A stretch of 17,525 nt of DNA from Cyanobacteria bacterium OH_CBB_238 (GTDB taxonomy: Bacteria; Cyanobacteriota; Vampirovibrionia; Gastranaerophilales; Gastranaerophilaceae). Every line of letters begins with the position of its first letter. The first letter of the stretch is position 1. Shown here piece by piece: positions 14,125 to 17,525 of the stretch. The stretch covers positions 1 to 17,525 of the forward strand of contig JAEYQN010000175.1 in the NCBI GenBank assembly GCA_023409995.1. Direction: 5' to 3'. The notes beneath the pieces are model-generated. The model saw only the letters and a program-made list of their open reading frames with translations, searched no databases and was not told the DNA's origin. Made by a program: the position numbers and the translations under genes.

Positions 14125-15202
14125 AACTACTCCTCAAAAAGAGCTTTTCTATCCGATTATAATTGATGAAAGTTTGTTAGAAAAAGCCGGTGAATACATA
14201 AACAAGTATTCAAGTGCAAATAAATTTCTTATAGTTACGAATGATACAGTCTTCAAACTTTGGGGTAATGTATTAAATATTCCAAATTCTAGCGTATTAG
14301 TGATTCCAGATGGAGAATCGTTTAAAAATTTCGATTCATTGAATCTTATCTTGAATAAAGCTTTGGAGCTTAAGTTAGAAAGAAAAGACGCAATTGTTGC
14401 TTTCGGTGGCGGAGTCATTGGTGACATGGCTGGTTTTGCGGCCTCTATCTACCAACGAGGTATAGATTTTATTCAAATTCCTACAACTTTATTGGCACAA
14501 GTAGATTCTTCTGTTGGCGGTAAAGTTGCGATAAACCATCCACTTGGTAAAAATTTGATAGGCGCTTTTTACCAACCCAAATTAGTTCTTGCGGATATTT
14601 CTGTTTTGGGCACCCTTGATATAAGGCAGATGAAAACTGGGCTAGCAGAGGTTGTCAAATATGCATTTATAGAAACTAGTTGCAATTCTGAGAATGAATA
14701 TAATTTTTTCAATTTTTTAAAAGAGAACAGTGCTAAAATTATTGATAGAGACCTTTCTACTTTACAAGAATTAATTTATATTTGCTGTTCTCTTAAAAGT
14801 GCTGTAGTAGTTCAAGATGAAAAGGAAAAAGGGTTAAGGGCAATACTTAATTTTGGTCATACGTTTGCCCATGCACTGGAAAAAGTTACTGAATATACTT
14901 TTTATACACATGGAGAAGCTGTTGCTATTGGTATGAAGATGGCGCTAAATCTTGCATATCAGAAAAATCTTATTACCTCTAATTACCTTGATATGGGATT
15001 ATCATTAATTGAGCAGTATGGATTAGAAATATCGGTAAATAAGTCTATTACTCTTCAACAAGTTTATGAAGCAATGAAGCTGGACAAAAAGGTTGACTCA
15101 AATAATATTCGTTTTATCCTGCCTACAGGATATCAAAAGGTTGACATTTTTGACGATGTTGATGAAGAACTCATCAAGAAAGTTGTGTCACAAGAATTGT
15201 AA
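14108..15202 (+). CDS. aroB: 3-Dehydroquinate synthase
   Basis: NAD- and metal-dependent cyclisation of DAHP to 3-dehydroquinate, second step of the shikimate pathway. The 364 residues are normal. NAD site 'AFGGGVIGDMAGFAAS' (98-113), substrate loop 'IPTTLLAQVDSSVGGKVAIN' (124-143), 'HPLGKNLIGAFYQP' (144-157). Metal ligands E181 ('GLAEVVKYAF'), H251 ('LNFGHTFAHALE') and H268 ('THGEA') are all present. The ATG at 14108 is preferred: GGA lies about 8 nt upstream and the following residues align with family starts. The longer frame opens at 14051 and would overlap aroK much more. Last gene of the aro operon; no terminator follows, and the promoter of surE overlaps its stop codon. Confidence 0.96.
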   Translation: MELLVKTTPQKELFYPIIIDESLLEKAGEYINKYSSANKFLIVTNDTVFKLWGNVLNIPNSSVLVIPDGESFKNFDSLNLILNKALELKLERKDAIVAFGGGVIGDMAGFAASIYQRGIDFIQIPTTLLAQVDSSVGGKVAINHPLGKNLIGAFYQPKLVLADISVLGTLDIRQMKTGLAEVVKYAFIETSCNSENEYNFFNFLKENSAKIIDRDLSTLQELIYICCSLKSAVVVQDEKEKGLRAILNFGHTFAHALEKVTEYTFYTHGEAVAIGMKMALNLAYQKNLITSNYLDMGLSLIEQYGLEISVNKSITLQQVYEAMKLDKKVDSNNIRFILPTGYQKVDIFDDVDEELIKKVVSQEL

Positions 15203-15225
15203 CCGATTCTAATTGATGTTATAAT
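15197..15225 (+). promoter_or_regulatory. Sigma-70-type promoter for surE, overlapping the aroB stop
   Basis: TTGTAA (15197-15202), a 17-nt spacer, and a perfect TATAAT (15220-15225). The -35 hexamer is formed by the last sense codon and the stop codon of aroB. Start near 15232 gives a leader of about 20 nt. Confidence 0.65.
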
Positions 15226-15251
15226 ATAAAAGCAGTTTATAGAGGATTTGT

Positions 15252-16043
15252 ATGAAAATATTAATTTCAAATGACGATGGAATAATGGCTAATGGCATTA
15301 GAGCTTTAACAGAGGCACTTAGTGCCGACAATGAAGTTTATGTGATTGCCCCAGATAGAGAAAGAAGTGCTGCTGGTCATTCATTAACTCTTCATACCCC
15401 TCTTAGAGTTGAAGAACTTGAACCAAAATATGGTGCAAAAAGAAATTGGGTTACAACTGGAACCCCAGGCGATTGTGTCAAAATTGGCTTAAGTGCGATT
15501 TTAGATGAAAATGAAAAGCCAGACTTGGTGATTTCCGGTATAAACCATGGACCAAATTTAGGTGCAGATATATTGTATTCTGGAACTGTTAGTTGTGCAA
15601 TGGAAGGCGCAATGCTTGGTTACCCCAGTATTGCTGTCTCTCTGGCTAGTATGTCATATGAACCTGAATATTTTACTTTTGCTGCAAATTTTGTAAGTAA
15701 ATTTCTCGCTAAAATAAAAGAGATAGAATTTCCTAAAAAAACAATCCTGAATATAAATGTTCCGGCGCTTCCTCCTGATGACATATTGGGTGTTGCAATA
15801 ACAAAGCTAGGAACAAAAATGTTCACTGACACCTATGACAAAAGAGTTGATCCAAGAGGAAAAGTATACTATTGGATGGCAGGTGAATTGATAAAACATG
15901 ATGAAAATGACGATACTGATATTAATGCGATTCGTTGGAACCGTATTTCAATAACTCCTGTTACATTTGAAATGACTCACAAGAGTATTATGGCTGATCT
16001 TGAGAATGCTTTTTGTAAAGATGGAAAATGCGATTGGATTTAA
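15252..16043 (+). CDS. surE: 5'-/3'-nucleotidase SurE
   Basis: Metal-dependent phosphatase acting on nucleoside 5'- and 3'-monophosphates, and on short polyphosphate in some species; linked to nucleotide salvage and stress survival. The 263 residues match the family. The acidic metal site is SNDDG (6-10, D8 and D9), with S39 in 'DRERSAAGHSLT' and N98 in 'SGINHGPNLGADILYSGTVS'. 'TGTPGDCVKIGL' (69-80) is the other hallmark. AGAGGA lies 5 nt before the ATG, and a strong promoter lies upstream, so it can be transcribed apart from the aro operon. It ends 13 nt from the convergent yraN with no clear terminator. Confidence 0.96.
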   Translation: MKILISNDDGIMANGIRALTEALSADNEVYVIAPDRERSAAGHSLTLHTPLRVEELEPKYGAKRNWVTTGTPGDCVKIGLSAILDENEKPDLVISGINHGPNLGADILYSGTVSCAMEGAMLGYPSIAVSLASMSYEPEYFTFAANFVSKFLAKIKEIEFPKKTILNINVPALPPDDILGVAITKLGTKMFTDTYDKRVDPRGKVYYWMAGELIKHDENDDTDINAIRWNRISITPVTFEMTHKSIMADLENAFCKDGKCDWI

Positions 16044-16056
16044 TTCCGTTATAAAG

Positions 16057-16422
16057 TTAGTTTAGGCTTATATTCTTTATGTGCTCAATTTTTGGTGAAG
16101 ATAGTCCTATTATTGAAATGGCATCTATTCTATATGATTTGTAATCTATTTTGCACTGGTTTATGTAAGCCAGAACAGCTGTGAAAATTTTTTCCAGTTT
16201 GTTTTTTGTTATTGCCTCTAGGGGGTGACCAAAATTTTGACTGGTTCTAGTTTTTACTTCGATAAATACAAGAGTGTTTTTATCCTTAGCTATAATATCT
16301 ATTTCGCTATTTTTTGAGAAATGCCAGTTTCTATTAATAACTTTGTAGCCTAACTCTTCGATGTATCTACAGGCTAAATCTTCACCAGCTTTGCCTATTG
16401 TTATATTTCTTGATGCGCTCAT
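16057..16422 (-). CDS. yraN: YraN/UPF0102 family nuclease-like protein
   Basis: Small conserved protein with a restriction-endonuclease-like fold; cellular role unsettled, often suggested to act on DNA. The 121 residues fit the family. The N-terminal 'GKAGEDLACRYIEELGYKVI' and core 'NSEIDIIAKD' plus 'LVFIEVKTRTS' give the nuclease-type acidic/Lys set E14, D42 and E55-x-K57, followed by 'HPLEAITKNKLEKI'. There is no SD before the ATG; instead TATAAT ends 6 nt upstream of it, implying a leaderless mRNA. It diverges from the dehydrogenase gene across a 53-nt gap and converges with surE. Confidence 0.92.
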   Translation of the reverse strand: MSASRNITIGKAGEDLACRYIEELGYKVINRNWHFSKNSEIDIIAKDKNTLVFIEVKTRTSQNFGHPLEAITKNKLEKIFTAVLAYINQCKIDYKSYRIDAISIIGLSSPKIEHIKNISLN

Positions 16423-16428
16423 GGGTAT

Positions 16429-16437
16429 ATTATAGCA
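16429..16437 (-). promoter_or_regulatory. Extended -10 promoter producing leaderless yraN mRNA
   Basis: Minus strand TGC-TATAAT (16437-16429): consensus -10 with the TGN extension and no good -35. Six bases follow before the A of the yraN ATG (16422), which falls at the expected transcription start. Confidence 0.6.
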
Positions 16438-16460
16438 GTTATAGCTAAATTTTGTTATTT

Positions 16461-16469
16461 TGCTATAAT
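16461..16469 (+). promoter_or_regulatory. Extended -10 promoter producing leaderless dehydrogenase mRNA
   Basis: TGC-TATAAT (16461-16469), the exact inverse of the yraN promoter, with six bases (16470-16475) before the ATG at 16476. No convincing -35 and no SD. Confidence 0.6.
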
Positions 16470-16475
16470 GGTTGT

Positions 16476-17315
16476 ATGAAAAAATCGGTTTTAATTACAG
16501 GTGCGTCTTCTGGGATTGGCAAAGAAATTGCCATATTACTTGCAGAAAATAACTTTAGGGTTTTTGCTGGGGTTAGAAAAAAATCTGACAAATTTAATTT
16601 GGAAAAAATTAATAAAAATATAATTGGCGTTTATCTTGATGTAACAAGTGAGTCCAGTATAGAAAAGGCTTTCTGGTATGTTATAAAGAAGACAAGTTCT
16701 CTTTGTGCAATTATAAATAATGCTGGAATTGCTATAGGTGGACCAATTGAATATATTCCAGTGAAGAAAATTAAAGAACAATTTGATGTTAATACATTGG
16801 GGCCAATCAGATTGACTCAAAAATTCTTGCCTTTGTTAACAGATGGTCGGATTATAAACGTGAGTTCTATGGCTAGTACTGGTATTTTTCCTTTTGTGGC
16901 TCCTTATTGTGCGTCAAAAAGAGCTATGGATATATTAATGAACGCATTTGAGCTTGAGCTCTGTAATAATGAAATAAAAGTAATTTCTATTAAGCCGGGG
17001 ACAATTAAAACTCCGATTTGGAATAAATCTCTTAAAAACAATTTTGAGTATTTGAAAGATTTGCCAGAGGGGCAAGTAGATAAATATCGAAAAGAACTTA
17101 ATCTAATTGAAAAAAATGCTATAACAAATAGTGAAAGTGGTGAAAGCCCAATTAATGTGGCTAAGGTTGTGTTAAAAGCTTTAACTTCAAAAAATCCAAG
17201 AGCTTCTTATACAGTTGGCAAAGATGCTTTTTGGGTAGTTCTTTTTGCAAAGATGCCTCAAGGGTTTGTTAATTTTATAGTTAAAAAGTTCCTTAAAAAA
17301 AGAATTATTTGTTAA
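16476..17315 (+). CDS. Short-chain dehydrogenase/reductase
   Basis: Classical SDR with a Rossmann fold; NAD(P)H-dependent oxidoreductase of unknown substrate. 279 residues. Cofactor motif TGASSGIG (8-15), NNAG (81-84), N106, catalytic S130/S131 in 'NVSSMAS', and Y144-x3-K148 in 'APYCASK'. The basic 'GVRKKSDK' after strand 2 leans toward NADP(H), but that is weak. The C-terminus carries extra basic residues ('FIVKKFLKKR') that may form an amphipathic or membrane-associating end, as in SDRs acting on lipids or retinol-like substrates. The ATG at 16476 is chosen because it lies 7 nt from a perfect -10 box; the frame reaches back to a TTG at 16452, which is upstream of that -10 and lacks an SD. 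Confidence 0.9.
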   Translation: MKKSVLITGASSGIGKEIAILLAENNFRVFAGVRKKSDKFNLEKINKNIIGVYLDVTSESSIEKAFWYVIKKTSSLCAIINNAGIAIGGPIEYIPVKKIKEQFDVNTLGPIRLTQKFLPLLTDGRIINVSSMASTGIFPFVAPYCASKRAMDILMNAFELELCNNEIKVISIKPGTIKTPIWNKSLKNNFEYLKDLPEGQVDKYRKELNLIEKNAITNSESGESPINVAKVVLKALTSKNPRASYTVGKDAFWVVLFAKMPQGFVNFIVKKFLKKRIIC

Positions 17316-17330
17316 TTTTACTTTCTTATG

Positions 17331-17373
17331 AGATGTGCATACTTTATATGTGCAATCTTTAGTTTGCACATCT
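17331..17373 (+). repeat. Competing hairpins after the dehydrogenase gene
   Basis: AGATGTGCA (17331-17339) can pair over 9 bp with TGCACATCT (17365-17373), or the latter region can instead pair through TTGCACAT (17364-17371) with ATGTGCAA (17348-17355). The two folds are mutually exclusive and share the 3' arm. The T run afterwards is short (CTTTAAG), so terminator function is only possible, not clear. Confidence 0.45.
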
Positions 17374-17433
17374 TTAAGAAATATTATGATATTTTGAATA
17401 AATATAATAGGCTGTGAGCTAATAGAGATAATA

Positions 17434-17525
17434 GTATTCAGAAGTGAATACATGCGCACGCATGTGTTCATCATGTTTTTGGGGGTTTCGAACCATGGAA
17501 TCCATGACGGCACATGGGATACGGC
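17434..17525. other. Hairpin-dense, G+C-richer sequence at the right edge
   Basis: From about 17451 the sequence is about half G+C, against roughly a third elsewhere. It holds three short inverted repeats in a row: GTATTC/GAATAC (17434-17439/17446-17451), ACATGCG/CGCATGT (17450-17456/17459-17465), and CATGGA/TCCATG (17494-17499/17501-17506). An ATG at 17452 opens a frame that runs off the window for 24 codons ('MRTHVFIMFLGVSNHGIHDG'), with no SD. The minus strand is also open. This may be the edge of a repeat, an insertion or a new gene; I cannot tell which. Confidence 0.4.

Noticed and set aside
16536..16820. Minus-strand reading frame inside the dehydrogenase
   Set aside because: Its translation is low-complexity and it lies opposite conserved SDR motifs.
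17480..17510. GGTTTCGAACC as a tRNA T-arm
   Set aside because: On neither strand do the five bases on each side of the TTCGAA loop pair as a T-stem, and no anticodon or acceptor arm fits nearby.
1..17525. CRISPR arrays, intact insertion sequences, rRNA or tRNA genes
   Set aside because: No regularly spaced repeats, transposase frames, or rRNA/tRNA signatures were found on either strand.

Overview
The window is A+T-rich (roughly one third G+C by eye), densely coding, bacterial chromosomal DNA that uses the standard code. It carries housekeeping genes, one motility gene and no intact mobile element. The two-ACT aspartokinase, GSI-alpha-type glutamine synthetase, class A flavodiiron protein, flagellin and a pheT with no pheS beside it fit a low-G+C, anaerobic or micro-aerobic, flagellated bacterium. 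A gut-type Vampirovibrionia/Melainabacteria (non-photosynthetic cyanobacterial relative) or a Firmicute-like lineage would fit. The phylum is an inference, and no rRNA is present to settle it.

Layout. 2-2440 (+): the 3' part of a tetratricopeptide-repeat gene, 3 nt from lysC, which ends at a strong terminator. 2547-4228 (+): a flavodiiron protein, then a long leader hairpin and an unrecognised 129-residue protein. 4229-6280 (-): an overlapping operon of uridine-kinase-like gene, nadD and yqeK. 6430-7006: a promoter and an 87-residue unknown (+), then a decayed S74-type tail-fibre/autoprocessing domain. 7007-9520 (-): pheT with its own promoter. 9521-10752 (+): flagellin with a structured leader and terminator. 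10862-12337 (-): glnA. 12376-15202 (+): aroC-aroK-aroB. 15197-16043 (+): surE on its own promoter. 16057-17315: yraN (-) and a short-chain dehydrogenase (+) diverging from two mirrored extended -10 promoters. 17316-17525: hairpins and a sudden rise in G+C at the edge.

How the genes connect. aroC-aroK-aroB supply three shikimate-pathway steps, lysC opens the aspartate family, glnA assimilates ammonia, and nadD makes the NAD precursor. The flavodiiron protein would reduce O2 or NO.

The most interesting signals are regulatory. (1) The flagellin leader has a hairpin whose loop presents GGA in a near-perfect CsrA consensus, 22 nt before a second GGA in the Shine-Dalgarno (SD), matching the architecture of B. 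subtilis hag. (2) lysC contains an in-frame ATG with its own SD, predicting a separate 173-residue regulatory subunit. (3) A 9-bp stem closing just before the 129-residue gene buries that gene's only SD and is followed by a U run. (4) yraN and the dehydrogenase both appear to be leaderless from mirror-image promoters. Several start codons were moved inward from the longest reading frame (pheT, glnA, aroC, aroB, the dehydrogenase), mostly because promoter or ribosome-binding signals lie inside the longer frame.
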